Shown: piece after piece, positions 36,223 through 46,950 of the stretch
Position numbering within the stretch: the first letter of the stretch is position 1
Layout: each line of letters starts with the position of its first letter
From: Nocardioides xinjiangensis
GTDB taxonomy: Bacteria; Actinomycetota; Actinomycetes; Propionibacteriales; Nocardioidaceae
DNA length: 64,000 nucleotides
Reading direction: 5' to 3'
Assembly: GCF_017916455.1 (NCBI RefSeq)
Contig: NZ_JAFMSY010000001.1
Span: 851,977 to 915,976 of the forward strand
Position numbers and translations under genes: made by a program
The notes under the pieces: model-generated
Told to the model about the DNA's origin: nothing
Database searches by the model: none
What the model saw: the letters and a program-made list of their open reading frames with translations, nothing else

Positions 36223-36606
36223 GTGCGGATCGTGCTGTTCCTGGTCCCGTTCGTCCTGGCCGTCTACTGCGTCGTCGAGGCGATCTCCAGCCGTGACGGC
36301 GACGTGCGGAACCTGCCCAAGCTCTGGTGGATCCTGCTCATCCTGTTCTTCCCCGTCGTGGGGTCGATCGCGTGGCTCGTCGCCGGACGGCCCCAGCGGG
36401 CCCGCCGCCACGGCCCGCACGAGCGCAGCGCCAGCGCGTTCCCCGAGTACGACCGACCCGGGCGCTTCGCCGCCGCCGACCCGGCGGCCGACGAGGAGTT
36501 CCTCCGGCAGGTGCGCGAGCGCGCGGAGGAGCAGCGCCGCAAGGCCCGCGAGGAGAAGCGGCGCGAGGCCGAGGGCGGATCAGGACCCGAGGCCGACCCG
36601 GCGTAG
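36223..36606 (+). CDS. Small membrane protein with PLDc_N domain
   Basis: This 127-residue protein has two membrane helices (about 3-20 and 33-53) with the linking sequence [17 protein letters not shown], the PLDc_N pattern found at the N-terminus of cardiolipin synthases and as stand-alone actinobacterial proteins. The cytosolic tail is very rich in Arg, Glu and Ala ([20 protein letters not shown]), probably one long helix. Start GTG 36223. Confidence 0.8.
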   Translation: MRIVLFLVPFVLAVYCVVEAISSRDGDVRNLPKLWWILLILFFPVVGSIAWLVAGRPQRARRHGPHERSASAFPEYDRPGRFAAADPAADEEFLRQVRERAEEQRRKAREEKRREAEGGSGPEADPA

Positions 36607-36617
36607 CATCGGCGGCC

Positions 36618-38336
<1,719 letters not shown>

Positions 38337-38359
38337 CGGCCCAGTAGCGGAGGCGGGGC

Positions 38360-39226
38360 TCAGCGGCGGTCGGTGACCCGCGCGGCGAGGGTGGCCGCCG
38401 CCTCCCCGATCCGGTGACCGAGCGGCTCGCCTCCCTGCACGCGGCCCTGCTGGGCGCCGCCGAGGAGGACGGGCGCGTGGGCCGAGATCGCCTCGACCGC
38501 CTCGCGGACCGCCGGGAGGTCCTCGACGGTCGGCACGCTGAGCACCACGGCCGCGGGCTGCAGCGTGCGCACGGTCTCCACCCAGGACTCCACGGGCAGG
38601 TCCGCCCCGAGGTAGGTGACGTTCACGCCACGGCTGCGCAGCACGAGCGCGAAGGCCAGCACGCCCAGCTCGTGGCGCGACCCCCGCGCGAGGCCCACCA
38701 CGACCCGCGGGGCGTCCGGCGGGGCGTGCGGCAGCTGGTGGAACGCCTGGGCCAGACGGCGCAGGACGGCCGCGCTGACGAAGTGCTCCCCCGCCACGCT
38801 GACGGCACCGCGCTGCCAGGCGTCGCCGAGCCGGACGAGGGACGGCAGCAGCCACTCGTCGACCGTCACGGCGAGGTCGCCCTCGGCGAAGGCCTTGTCG
38901 AGCAGGCCCTCGACCCGGGCGACGTCGAAGTCGGCGGCGGAGGTGGTGAGGTCGTCGAGCCGCGACAGCGGCGAGCCGCCGGTGCCGGACCGCGGGAACA
39001 CCCCGGCGACCGGCTCGGCCAGCACCCGTCGTGCGGCCTCCCGCGGCGACCAGCCCGCGTCCACCAGGTCGCGCATCGCCGCCAGGCGGCGCACCGCCTC
39101 GTCGTCGTAGAGGCGGTAGTTGCCCTCCGAGCGCGCGGGCGCGACGACGCCGTAGCGCTGCTCCCACTTTCGCAGGGTCTCGCGCGGCACTCCGGTGAGC
39201 TGGGCGGTGCGTCCGGCGGTGTACAT
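38360..39226 (-). CDS. CarH-like B12-dependent MerR regulator 1
   Basis: This 288-residue protein has an N-terminal MerR helix-turn-helix (TAGRTAQLTGVPRETLRKWE, QRYGVVAPARSEGNYRLYDD), a helical B12-cap domain and a C-terminal Rossmann-like cobalamin domain. The cap has W-x9-EH (WQRGAVSVAGEH), the photoreceptor signature of CarH/LitR proteins that use adenosylcobalamin as light sensor. The lower-ligand His lies in SRHELGVLAFAL and the fold continues VTYLGADLPVESW. ATG 39226 follows TACCCT by 6 nt. It is a tandem paralogue of the next gene. No carotenoid or photolyase gene is in the window. Light sensing is inferred from motifs. Confidence 0.87.
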   Translation of the reverse strand: MYTAGRTAQLTGVPRETLRKWEQRYGVVAPARSEGNYRLYDDEAVRRLAAMRDLVDAGWSPREAARRVLAEPVAGVFPRSGTGGSPLSRLDDLTTSAADFDVARVEGLLDKAFAEGDLAVTVDEWLLPSLVRLGDAWQRGAVSVAGEHFVSAAVLRRLAQAFHQLPHAPPDAPRVVVGLARGSRHELGVLAFALVLRSRGVNVTYLGADLPVESWVETVRTLQPAAVVLSVPTVEDLPAVREAVEAISAHAPVLLGGAQQGRVQGGEPLGHRIGEAAATLAARVTDRR

Positions 39227-39232
39227 CTCTCT

Positions 39233-39238
39233 AGGGTA
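39233..39238 (-). promoter_or_regulatory. -10 box of CarH-like gene 1 (leaderless)
   Basis: TACCCT ends 6 nt before ATG 39226. Repeats 1 and 2 of the 11-bp series lie immediately upstream, in the -35 region. Confidence 0.6.
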
Positions 39239-39245
39239 CCCAGCG

Positions 39246-39316
39246 TTGGACAAAGTGTGTACAAACGCGGGGACGAAGTTGCTTGTCCACCACAGTGGAC
39301 AAACTGTGGACAGGCG
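39246..39316. promoter_or_regulatory. Two pairs of 11-bp direct repeats upstream of CarH-like gene 1
   Basis: TTGGACAAA (39246), GTGTACAAA (39257), GTGGACAAA (39295) and GTGGACAGG (39306) are related 9-mers; members of each pair start exactly 11 bp apart. An inverted copy TTGTCCAC at 39283-39290 pairs with GTGGACAA at 39295-39302 (8-bp arms, CACA spacer). Structurally studied CarH contacts tandem 11-bp repeats, so this is a probable CarH-type operator array. Confidence 0.7.
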
Positions 39317-39389
39317 AGCGGCCGGCTCGGGCGCTCCGCCCGGGTCGATGTCCCTCCGTGCCGGCCGGGCCGGGCGGGACCTCCGGTCG

Positions 39390-40259
39390 CTAGCTGACGG
39401 CGCCGAGCCGGGTGGCCACCCTGGCCGCGGCCGCGCCGGCGAGGTGACCCAGGTGCTCGGGCCCCTCCACCATGTCCTGGTGCGCGCCGCCGAGGAGCAC
39501 GCTGGTCATCGGCATGAGGGCGTCCACGGCCTCGCGGACCGCTGGCAGGTCCTCGACCGTCGGCACGGCGAGGACGGCCGCCTGCGGGTCGATCAGGCGT
39601 ACGGCGCCCACCCAGGCCTCGAGCGGCAGGTCGCCCCCGAGGTAGGTGACGGCGACCCCGCGGGACCGCAGCACGAGGGCGAAGGCGAGCACGCCCAGCT
39701 CGTGGCGCGCGCCCCGGGCGAGCCCCACGACGACGCGCGGGCCGCCGCTCGGCGCCGGCTGCAGGGACTGGAAGGCGTGCGCCAGCCGGCGGTGCACGGT
39801 GGCGGTGACGAAGTGCTCCCCGGCAACCGAGACCAGCCCGCGCTGCCACGCCGTCCCCAGGTGCACCATGGAGGGCATCACCCAGTCGTCGACGACCGAG
39901 ACGACGTCGTTGTCGGCGAAGCCCTCGGCGAGCAGCCGCTCGAGCCGGGGCACGTCGAAGTCCTGCGCACACTCGACCAGGGCCGCGAAGCGCTCCTCGA
40001 AGGCCGGCACCTCCGGTCGGCTCAGTCGGGCCTCTGCCGCGGCGACGTCCTCGGTGACGTGCCGGGCGGCCTCCTGGGCGGTCCACCCCGCGTCGACCAG
40101 GCTGCGCATGACGCTCAGCCGGCGCACGGCCTCGTCGTCGTACAGGCGGTAGTTGCCCGACGAGCGCTGCGGGACCACGACGCCGTAGCGCTGCTCCCAC
40201 TTGCGGAGCGTCCCGGTGGGCACGCCGGTGAGCTCCGCCGCCCGACCAACGGTGTACAC
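39390..40259 (-). CDS. CarH-like B12-dependent MerR regulator 2
   Basis: This 289-residue paralogue of the preceding regulator has the same order: MerR helix-turn-helix (GRAAELTGVPTGTLRKWEQR, YGVVVPQRSSGNYRLYDD), B12 cap with WQRGLVSVAGEH (W-x9-EH), and a cobalamin Rossmann domain with ARHELGVLAFALVLRSRG and VTYLGGDLPLEAW. The two proteins differ mainly in the linker (about 75-105) and the C-terminus. GTG 40259 is chosen because TACGTT lies 7 nt upstream. The 164-bp gap to gene 1 carries the repeats, so gene 1 appears separately controlled. Confidence 0.87.
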   Translation of the reverse strand: MYTVGRAAELTGVPTGTLRKWEQRYGVVVPQRSSGNYRLYDDEAVRRLSVMRSLVDAGWTAQEAARHVTEDVAAAEARLSRPEVPAFEERFAALVECAQDFDVPRLERLLAEGFADNDVVSVVDDWVMPSMVHLGTAWQRGLVSVAGEHFVTATVHRRLAHAFQSLQPAPSGGPRVVVGLARGARHELGVLAFALVLRSRGVAVTYLGGDLPLEAWVGAVRLIDPQAAVLAVPTVEDLPAVREAVDALMPMTSVLLGGAHQDMVEGPEHLGHLAGAAAARVATRLGAVS

Positions 40260-40266
40260 GCCTTCC

Positions 40267-40272
40267 AACGTA
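40267..40272 (-). promoter_or_regulatory. -10 box of CarH-like gene 2 (leaderless)
   Basis: TACGTT ends 7 nt before GTG 40259. An in-frame TTG overlaps the box and is unlikely to be used. Confidence 0.5.
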
Positions 40273-40381
40273 GACGCCCGTCCCGCCCAGCGGCAGCCAT
40301 TTCGCGAAGCGTGGCGCGTGGCGGGCGCCGCGCCGCGCCGCTCCGGCGGTGGCGTGCCGGCGTCGCGGGCGCCGTCCTTGG

Positions 40382-40387
40382 CAGGAT
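40382..40387 (+). promoter_or_regulatory. -10 box of spermidine-synthase-like gene (leaderless)
   Basis: CAGGAT ends 6 nt before GTG 40394. Confidence 0.45.
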
Positions 40388-40393
40388 GGTGCC

Positions 40394-41062
40394 GTGGACT
40401 ACGTGGAGGTGGCGCGGGCGGAGACCGAGCGGGGGGACGTGGTGCTGCGGCGGCGCACGTCCGACACGGCCCCCGACGTCCTCGAGCTGCGGGTGAACGG
40501 CGTCTTCGTGATGGACACCCTGGAGACCACCAGCGAGATCGAGCTCGCGGCGCAGGCGCTGGACCTGGTGGAGCAGCCGCGCTCGGTGCTCATCGGTGGG
40601 CTCGGCCTCGGTTTCACGCTGCAGCGCGTGCTCGCCGACCCGCGCGTCGAGCGGGCGGTCGTGGTGGAGATCGAGGAGCCGCTGGTCCAGTGGATGCGCG
40701 ACGGCACGGTGCCCCACGGCCCGGCCGTCCTGGCGGACACCCGCGCGACGGTCGTCAACGCCGACATCGCGATGGCGATCGCCGAGGCGCGCTCGACGTA
40801 CGACCTGGTGCTGCTCGACGTCGACAACGGCCCCGGCTACCTGGTGCACGAGGCCAACGAGGCGGTCTACGAGGAGGAGTTCCTGCGTCGCTGCCACGAC
40901 CTGCTGAGCCCCGGCGGCGTGCTGGTGGTGTGGTCGGCGAACCCGGCGCCCGACCTGCTCGAGGCCCTGCGCGCGGTCTTCGGCGCGGCCGAGGAGCAGG
41001 CCCACGACGTGCTGCTGCAGGACCGCCCCGAGAAGTACCACCTCTACCTCGCGCGCCGCTGA
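40394..41062 (+). CDS. Spermidine-synthase-like class I methyltransferase-fold protein
   Basis: This 222-residue protein has a Rossmann core with SVLIGGLGLGFTLQRVL (nucleotide-binding loop), VVEIEEPLVQWMR (acidic residue for the ribose), and DLVLLDVDNGPGYLVHEANE. This layout is that of spermidine synthase-like proteins. It lacks the N-terminal beta domain and aminopropyltransferase signature of true SpeE, so polyamine synthesis is doubtful. It is often annotated spermidine synthase in actinobacteria; function uncertain. It converges on the PBP gene with only 4 nt between stops. Confidence 0.8.
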   Translation: MDYVEVARAETERGDVVLRRRTSDTAPDVLELRVNGVFVMDTLETTSEIELAAQALDLVEQPRSVLIGGLGLGFTLQRVLADPRVERAVVVEIEEPLVQWMRDGTVPHGPAVLADTRATVVNADIAMAIAEARSTYDLVLLDVDNGPGYLVHEANEAVYEEEFLRRCHDLLSPGGVLVVWSANPAPDLLEALRAVFGAAEEQAHDVLLQDRPEKYHLYLARR

Positions 41063-41066
41063 GGGG

Positions 41067-42965
41067 TCAGCGGAGGAACTCCTCGAGCACGGGGCCGGCG
41101 GTCTGCGAGCCCGAGACGCCCGTCGCGACGAACACGGCGACGGCGAGGTCGCCGCGGGTGGCGATCATCCAGGCGTGCGTCGGCAGGTTCCCCGAGGCGT
41201 CCGGCTCGCCGTGCTCCGCCGTCCCGGTCTTGGCGCCGACCTCGCCGGGCACGTCCTGGAGGAAGCGCCCCGACCCGGTGGTCACGACCGCCCGCATCAG
41301 CCCGCGCAGGGTGCCCGCCTCGGCCCCGGTCAGCGGCACCCAGGGCGGCACCTGCTCCACTTCGTGCTCCGGCAGGAGCACCGGGAGCACCGCCCGGCCG
41401 GCCGCGACCGACGCGGCGACGGTAGCCATCGCGAACGGGCTGGCCAAGACGGTGCCTTGACCGATCATGTCGGCGGCGGCGCCGGTCTCGGTCTCCGGTG
41501 GCGGCACCTGGCCGAAGTACACCGGGAACCCGAGGTCGTGGTCGGTGCCGAGGCCGAGCGCCTGCGCCGCGGCCGCGAGGTCGCCCTCGGCGAGCCGGTC
41601 GACGTTGTCGATGAGCGCCGTGTTGCACGACTGGGCGATCGTCTGGGTGAACGTGATGTCGCCGACCGCGGACGCCGGGTAGTCGTCGTAGTTCTTGAAC
41701 GACCGCCCGTCCACGACGGTGGTGGCCGGGCACGAGACCACGTCGTCGACGCGCAGCCCGCTGCGCAGCAGCGCGAGCGCGGTCACGACCTTGAAGGTGG
41801 AGCCGGGCGCGTACTGCCCGGTCGAGGCTAAGTCTGCGCCGGCCGCCCCTGCGCCGTTGGCGCTGGCCAGGACGGCGCCGTCGGAGGGCCGGATCGCGAC
41901 GAGGGCCGCGGCCGGGGCGCCGTCGCCCAGCGTGGCGAGGGCGTCCTCGGCCTTCTGCTGCAGGACGGGGTCGAGCGTGGTCGCCAGGTCGGCGCCGTCG
42001 GTCGGCGCGACCTCGAAGAGGGTGCGCAGCCGGTCGTCGGCGTCACGCGCCACCACAGCGGTGCCGGCCGTGCCGCGCAGCTGCTCGTCGTAGCGGGCCT
42101 GGAGCCCGGACAGGCCCACCTCGTCGCCCGCGACGACCCGGCCCTCGGACTCCTCGACGACCTCGGCGGTGGCGGGCCCCACCCGCCCGAGCAGGGCGGC
42201 GGCGAACTCCCGCGTCGGGGCGAGCGGCAGCGTGTCGCGCACCGCGAGCGCCCCGGGGACGTCCCTGAAGGCCGGCAGCACGTCGAGCGCGTCGTCCTCG
42301 CGCAGCACGATCGCCTCGACGAAGGCCTCCGGCCCCATCGCCTCCGCGCGCTCGACGTACGAGGCCGGGTCGACGTCGAGGGCGCGGGCGATCCGGCGGG
42401 CACTGCGCGCGACCTGCGCTCCTTCCACCTTTGTCTTGTCGAGCCCGTAGCGCAGGACCGGACGCTCGGTCACCAGGACGGCGCCGTCGGCGCCGGTGAT
42501 GTCGCCGCGCTGCGGGGCGAGGGTGCGCAGCCCGAGGGTGTCGCCGTCGGCGAGGTCGGGGGCCAGCGCGTCCGGGGCCCAGTCGACCCGCCAGCCGGAG
42601 CCGTCGGGTGCCAGCGCCACGGTGGTCTGGTACTCCCACGAGACGTCCGTCGTCACGGCCCAGCGCCACGCCAGCGTCGCGGTCGCGGAGCCGGGCCGGT
42701 CGTCGCCGGCCTCGACCTCCTCCACCGACGCGACCTCCACCTCGACCGGCACCTCGTCGAGCGGCGCGACCAGCTCGGCGAACGCGCTGCGGTCGGCCTC
42801 CTCGGTGAGCGGCACCTCGCCCAGAGAGTGCTCCGACAGCGCGGCGGCGAGGTCGTCGGCGACCACCGACGGCGGCTCCCCGTCCTCGCCGAGGACGGAG
42901 CAGGCGGAGGCCGCCAGCACGACTCCAGCCATGCCGACGCTGGTCCCGAGACGGAGTCGTCGCAT
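41067..42965 (-). CDS. Penicillin-binding lipoprotein (class B transpeptidase)
   Basis: This 632-residue protein has a signal with lipobox ASAC (Cys22). An NTF2-like MecA_N domain (about 30-145: [20 protein letters not shown]) is followed by a PBP dimer domain (about 150-320) and the transpeptidase domain. Catalytic motifs are STFK (Ser389, Lys392), SCN (Ser446) and KTG (Lys579). It cross-links peptidoglycan at the outer membrane face and resembles mycobacterial PbpLipo. ATG 42965 is preferred; a second in-frame ATG at 42974 arises from a tandem 9-bp repeat. Promoter and fumC promoter lie in the 88-bp divergent gap. Confidence 0.93.
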   Translation of the reverse strand: MRRLRLGTSVGMAGVVLAASACSVLGEDGEPPSVVADDLAAALSEHSLGEVPLTEEADRSAFAELVAPLDEVPVEVEVASVEEVEAGDDRPGSATATLAWRWAVTTDVSWEYQTTVALAPDGSGWRVDWAPDALAPDLADGDTLGLRTLAPQRGDITGADGAVLVTERPVLRYGLDKTKVEGAQVARSARRIARALDVDPASYVERAEAMGPEAFVEAIVLREDDALDVLPAFRDVPGALAVRDTLPLAPTREFAAALLGRVGPATAEVVEESEGRVVAGDEVGLSGLQARYDEQLRGTAGTAVVARDADDRLRTLFEVAPTDGADLATTLDPVLQQKAEDALATLGDGAPAAALVAIRPSDGAVLASANGAGAAGADLASTGQYAPGSTFKVVTALALLRSGLRVDDVVSCPATTVVDGRSFKNYDDYPASAVGDITFTQTIAQSCNTALIDNVDRLAEGDLAAAAQALGLGTDHDLGFPVYFGQVPPPETETGAAADMIGQGTVLASPFAMATVAASVAAGRAVLPVLLPEHEVEQVPPWVPLTGAEAGTLRGLMRAVVTTGSGRFLQDVPGEVGAKTGTAEHGEPDASGNLPTHAWMIATRGDLAVAVFVATGVSGSQTAGPVLEEFLR

Positions 42966-43040
42966 GCTCCCCATGCTCCCCAACGAGGGTGCGGCCCTCC
43001 AAGGGGCCACGCCGCAGGTGCCGGTCGACGTCGTCACGGC

Positions 43041-43046
43041 TACCGT
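43041..43046 (+). promoter_or_regulatory. -10 box of fumC (leaderless)
   Basis: TACCGT ends 7 nt before ATG 43054. Confidence 0.55.
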
Positions 43047-43053
43047 CGTCCTC

Positions 43054-44460
43054 ATGAGCGACGCGACACCGAGCCCCGTGACCGAGACCCGCACCGAGCA
43101 CGACTCCATGGGAGACGTCGAGGTGCCTCGCGACGCCCTGTGGCGGGCGCAGACGCAGCGCGCGATCGAGAACTTCCCGATCAGCGGCCTGACGCTGCAG
43201 CCGCGCCACATCCAGGCGCTGGCCCACGTGAAGGCGGCCGCCGCCACCGCCAACGCGGCGCTCGGGGTGGTCAGCCACGAGCGGGCCGCGGCGATCGTGG
43301 ACGCCGCGGACGCCATCGCCGCGGGCATGCACGACGGCGAGTTCCCCATCGACGTCTTCCAGACCGGCTCGGGCACCAGCTCGAACATGAACGCCAACGA
43401 GGTCATCGCGACCCTCGCCGCCCGCGCCGGGGTGGAGGTCCACCCCAACGACCACGTCAACGCCTCGCAGAGCAGCAACGACACCTTCCCCACGAGCATC
43501 CACGTCGCCGCGACGCTCGCCGTCGTCGACGACCTCCTGCCGGCCCTCGACCGGCTGGCGACGGCGTTCGAGGGCAAGGCCGAGGAGTTCGCGAGCACCG
43601 TGAAGTCCGGTCGCACCCACCTCATGGACGCCACGCCCGTCACGCTCGGGCAGGAGATGGGGGCGTACGCCGCCACGCTGCGCCTCGGCGTCGAGCGACT
43701 CGAGTCGGTCCTCCCCCGGGTCCGCGAGCTCCCGCTCGGCGGCACCGCCGTCGGCACCGGGATCAACACCCCGGCCGCCTTCGCCGAGCGGGCGATCGCC
43801 GCCCTCTCGGAGCGGACCGGCCAGCCGTTCACCGAGGCGCGCAACCACTTCGAGGCCCAGGGCACCCGCGACTCGCTCGTCGAGCTCTCCGGGGTGCTGC
43901 GCACCATCGCCGTCGGTCTCACCAAGATCTGCAACGACCTGCGCTGGATGTCGTCCGGCCCGACCACCGGGCTGGCGGAGATCCACCTGCCCGACCTGCA
44001 GCCGGGGTCGAGCATCATGCCGGGCAAGGTCAACCCGGTGCTGCCCGAGGCCACGCTGATGGTCTGCGCGCGCGTCGTCGGCAACGACGCGACCATCGCG
44101 TGGGCCGGCGCGGCGGGCAACTTCGAGCTCAACGTGATGATGCCCGTGATGGCGCAGGCGCTGCTCGAGTCGATCCACGTGCTGTCCACCTCGAGCGTGG
44201 TGCTCGCCGAGCGCTGCGTGGACGGCATCACCGCCGACGCCGACCGGATGCGCCGCTACGCCGAGTCCTCCCCGTCGGTGGTCACCCCGCTCAACGCCCA
44301 CATCGGGTACGAGGCGGCCGCCAAGGTCGCGAAGCAGGCGCTCGCCGAGGGGGCGACGATCCGCGAGACCGTCATCGCGATGGGGTTCGTCGAGCGCGGC
44401 GAGCTCACCGAGGAGCAGCTCGACGCGGCGCTCGACGTGGACTCGATGACGGGGCGCTGA
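43054..44460 (+). CDS. fumC: Class II fumarate hydratase
   Basis: This 468-residue metal-free enzyme of the fumarase/aspartase superfamily contains [47 protein letters not shown] and the superfamily signature [15 protein letters not shown]. It hydrates fumarate to malate and is oxygen-stable. A TACCGT box lies 7 nt before the ATG. The strain also has the class I enzyme at 36618. It is divergent from the PBP gene. Confidence 0.96.
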   Translation: MSDATPSPVTETRTEHDSMGDVEVPRDALWRAQTQRAIENFPISGLTLQPRHIQALAHVKAAAATANAALGVVSHERAAAIVDAADAIAAGMHDGEFPIDVFQTGSGTSSNMNANEVIATLAARAGVEVHPNDHVNASQSSNDTFPTSIHVAATLAVVDDLLPALDRLATAFEGKAEEFASTVKSGRTHLMDATPVTLGQEMGAYAATLRLGVERLESVLPRVRELPLGGTAVGTGINTPAAFAERAIAALSERTGQPFTEARNHFEAQGTRDSLVELSGVLRTIAVGLTKICNDLRWMSSGPTTGLAEIHLPDLQPGSSIMPGKVNPVLPEATLMVCARVVGNDATIAWAGAAGNFELNVMMPVMAQALLESIHVLSTSSVVLAERCVDGITADADRMRRYAESSPSVVTPLNAHIGYEAAAKVAKQALAEGATIRETVIAMGFVERGELTEEQLDAALDVDSMTGR

Positions 44461-44525
44461 CCGGCACCCGCCTGCGGACCCGGGTCCGGCGACGGATCCG
44501 GACGCCGATCGTCCGGTGACCGGCG

Positions 44526-44531
44526 TACGGT
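44526..44531 (+). promoter_or_regulatory. -10 box of GNAT gene (leaderless)
   Basis: TACGGT ends 6 nt before ATG 44538. Confidence 0.55.
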
Positions 44532-44537
44532 CGCGGC

Positions 44538-45131
44538 ATGGGCACTGGGACGACGTACGACGTGCGGCCGCTGACGGTCGACACCTGGCCGGCCTTCGAC
44601 GCGCTCGTGCAGCGGCACAACGGGATCTTCGGCGGCTGCTGGTGCATCTGGTTCCACCCCGATGGTCCCGAGCGTGGGCAGGGAGCCGAGGCCAACCGCG
44701 CCCTGAAGCGCTCCTACGTGGAGCGGGGAGAGGCCCACGCCGCGTTGGTCCTCGACGGCGACGAGGCCGTCGCCTGGGCGCAGTACGGCACCCCGGTGGA
44801 GCTGCCCACCATCCACCACCGCAAGCAGTACGACGCGGAGAAGGTGCGCGACCCCGACTGGCGGATCACCTGCGTGTTCGTCGACAGGCGCCACCGTCGA
44901 CGTGGGCTCACCGAGGTGGCCATCCGCGGCGCGCTCGAGCTCATCGCGCAGGCCGGTGGCGGCGTGGTCGAGGCCTACCCCCACGACCTGACCCACCAGA
45001 CGAAGAAGATGTCGTCGTCGTTCCTCTACAACGGCACCCGCCAGCTCTACGAGCGGCTCGGCTTCACCTACGACCGGCCCAAGGGGCTGAAGAACTGCGT
45101 GATGGTCACCGAGGTGCCGGCGGCCGGTTGA
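44538..45131 (+). CDS. GNAT-family N-acetyltransferase
   Basis: This 197-residue protein contains CVFVDRRHRRRGLTEVAI, where RHRRRG is the acetyl-CoA pyrophosphate loop, then ALELIAQAGGGVVEAYPHDL and LYERLGFTYDRPKGLKNCVM, the usual C-terminal GNAT elements. The N-terminus with NGIFGGCWCIWFHPDG is conserved in a subgroup of small GNATs of unknown substrate. Confidence 0.85.
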   Translation: MGTGTTYDVRPLTVDTWPAFDALVQRHNGIFGGCWCIWFHPDGPERGQGAEANRALKRSYVERGEAHAALVLDGDEAVAWAQYGTPVELPTIHHRKQYDAEKVRDPDWRITCVFVDRRHRRRGLTEVAIRGALELIAQAGGGVVEAYPHDLTHQTKKMSSSFLYNGTRQLYERLGFTYDRPKGLKNCVMVTEVPAAG

Positions 45132-45168
45132 GCGGGGACGTGTGACCGGCCGTTCAGAGGTCCACGTC

Positions 45169-45206
45169 TTGGCCAGTGCGCGTCATCGGCGACGCGCACT
45201 GGTCAA
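45169..45206. terminator. Long hairpin after the GNAT gene
   Basis: CCAGTGCGCGTC (45173-45184) pairs perfectly with GACGCGCACTGG (45191-45202) around ATCGGC; four more outer pairs, one a G-U wobble, extend it to 16 bp. It begins 38 nt after the GNAT stop. There is no T-tract. The rest of the 211-bp gap holds the promoter of the next gene. Confidence 0.7.
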
Positions 45207-45282
45207 GGTGACGCGCAACCGCGACCTCGGCTCGAACTGCCGGATCTGCCGATGAGCGGACGTCGGCGTCAGTCATCAGGTC

Positions 45283-45342
45283 GTGACAACCTTCTGGTCC
45301 GCGGCCTAGTCATACTGGTTCGTCAACGATCAAAGGGAAATC
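45283..45342 (+). promoter_or_regulatory. Conserved promoter region of RTX-like paralogue 1
   Basis: TGACAACCTTCTGG and, further on, GTCATA, GGTTCGTC and the ribosome site AAAGGGAAATC recur in the same order upstream of paralogue 2 (49044-49100 on the other strand). Such conservation outside the genes shows the duplication included the promoter. Exact -35/-10 boxes are uncertain; CATACT (45311-45316) is the likeliest -10. Confidence 0.55.
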
Positions 45343-46614
45343 ATGAGGACCGTCAGTCTGACCGCCGTCGCGCTTCTAGGCGCGGCGCTGCTCGCGCCAG
45401 TGGGCACGGCCGCCGCAGCGGGCGAGACATGTCAGGGGCAGGCGGCGACCATCGTCGGGACGCCCGGGGGCGAGATCACCGGAACGGAGGGCGCGGACGT
45501 CATCGTCACGAACGACGCGATACGTGTCGATGCGCTCGGCGGCGATGACCTCGTGTGCGCGACCGGCGAGCGCAGCAGCTACGACTCCGCCACCGGCACC
45601 TCCACTTTCGTCCCCGCCATCCTCGGCGCGGGGGCCGACACGTTCATCCCCTCCGAGCGCAGCGGATACACGATCTACGCGGGCACCGTCGACGGCACCG
45701 ACACCGAGGCCGACGTCATCCGCCTCAGCTGGACCGCCGGCCTCGTCATCTCCGGCATGCCAGGCCAGCCGAACGCGGACATCATCGACCCCGGCGGCAG
45801 CGGCGACGTCAGGTGGAGCGGCATCCAGACCGCCCCGGGCGCGGTGTCCGCGGACACGGGCGGCATCGGCATCTTGAGCGTTCGATCCGCTCACGGCGAC
45901 GTCACCATGGACGCCAGCGGCACGGTGACGGGGGTCGACACGAAACTCACCTGGACGGGCCGGTTCGCCCGGCTCGGTTTCACTACGTCGGCCAAGTACG
46001 GACGGTTCACGTTCCGCGGAACCGACCGCATTGAGCACATCAAGGTCAACGCGCCGACGACGTATGACCGCGACATCGGGCTCGGCAGCGGCAACGACCT
46101 CTACGAGTCGAACAGCCTGGGCGGAAAGGCGACGCGGATCAAGGGCGACATCGGGCGCAACACACTGCTGCTCGACCTCAAGAGCCACGACCGGGTGCGC
46201 GCCGACCTGAGCCGTTCCCGAGTGACGGCCACCAAGGCGGGCGTCACGGACTCGATCCGCGTCAGCGACTTCAATGGCCTCATCGTGGCCGCGAAGCGCG
46301 CCGTCGTCATCGGCACCGACCGCACGGACCTCATCAGGGTCGCCGCGTGCCGGACGACGCTCAAGGGAAAGAAGGGCGGGGACGAACTCTACGTTGACTA
46401 CAAGCTCAAAAGTTATCCCGCAGATTCTTTGACCCCGCCTCGGTGCTCCGCCTACGAGGCCACGATCGACGGCGGCCCTGGCAACGACTACATCACCGGG
46501 AACTACGGCGATGACCGCCTCATCGGCGGCCCTGGCGACGACACCGTGTGGGGCAAGAAGGGGCGCGACGTGTGCCAGGGCGAGGCGATTCGGGGATGTG
46601 AGAAGCGCATCTGA
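45343..46614 (+). CDS. Exported RTX-like calcium-binding-repeat protein, paralogue 1
   Basis: This 423-residue protein has a signal peptide ending AAAAG. It opens GETCQGQAATIVGTPGGEIT and GTEGADVIVTNDAIRVDALG, where GTEGADVI and GGDDLVC resemble degenerate GGxGxDxxx calcium-binding units. A long beta-rich middle follows. Clear repeats return near the end (GGPGNDYITG, YGDDRLIGGPGDDTVWGKKG) before RDVCQGEAIRGCEKRI. Two Cys pairs are probably disulphides. AAAGGG precedes the ATG. Family: hemolysin-type calcium-binding-repeat proteins; function unknown. A paralogue lies in inverted orientation at 47775-49043. Confidence 0.82.
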   Translation: MRTVSLTAVALLGAALLAPVGTAAAAGETCQGQAATIVGTPGGEITGTEGADVIVTNDAIRVDALGGDDLVCATGERSSYDSATGTSTFVPAILGAGADTFIPSERSGYTIYAGTVDGTDTEADVIRLSWTAGLVISGMPGQPNADIIDPGGSGDVRWSGIQTAPGAVSADTGGIGILSVRSAHGDVTMDASGTVTGVDTKLTWTGRFARLGFTTSAKYGRFTFRGTDRIEHIKVNAPTTYDRDIGLGSGNDLYESNSLGGKATRIKGDIGRNTLLLDLKSHDRVRADLSRSRVTATKAGVTDSIRVSDFNGLIVAAKRAVVIGTDRTDLIRVAACRTTLKGKKGGDELYVDYKLKSYPADSLTPPRCSAYEATIDGGPGNDYITGNYGDDRLIGGPGDDTVWGKKGRDVCQGEAIRGCEKRI

Positions 46615-46660
46615 CCCAGCGATAGCGCGTCTCGTGTGCCCCGCAGCGGGTTAGGTAGCT

Positions 46661-46693
46661 GCCGGGCCGTACCCCTCCCCGGGACGGCCCGGC
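46661..46693 (+). terminator. Terminator of RTX-like paralogue 1
   Basis: GCCGGGCCGT and ACGGCCCGGC form a perfect 10-bp stem with a 13-nt loop, 47 nt after the stop. The same hairpin follows paralogue 2. Confidence 0.82.
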
Positions 46694-46950
46694 GTCCCGT
46701 CCGCGGTCTGACCGCGCAGAGCAAGCAGCGACCTCGATGGGAAGCGGAGGACGGCTTCTCCAAAGCGTCCGCTCATGCCGCGATGAGCTCGGGCGGATCG
46801 CGACCGATCTGAGCGAGCGTTGCCGCTCGACAAGCGGTAGATGCGGCTGCTGCCAAGGCGCGAGGCGAGGCATGGGGGCGCGACCCTGCGGGAGAGCCGG
46901 GAAGTGTTGACGGAATGTCAGGGGCTCGAGCACGAGCTCCTCGGGCGGTG
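46694..46950. other. Non-coding stretch, nothing recognised
   Basis: This stretch lies between the terminator of paralogue 1 and the stop of the YecM-like gene. I see no coding frame, repeat or transposase fragment in it. Readings in several frames lack start signals or family resemblance. Confidence 0.5.
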
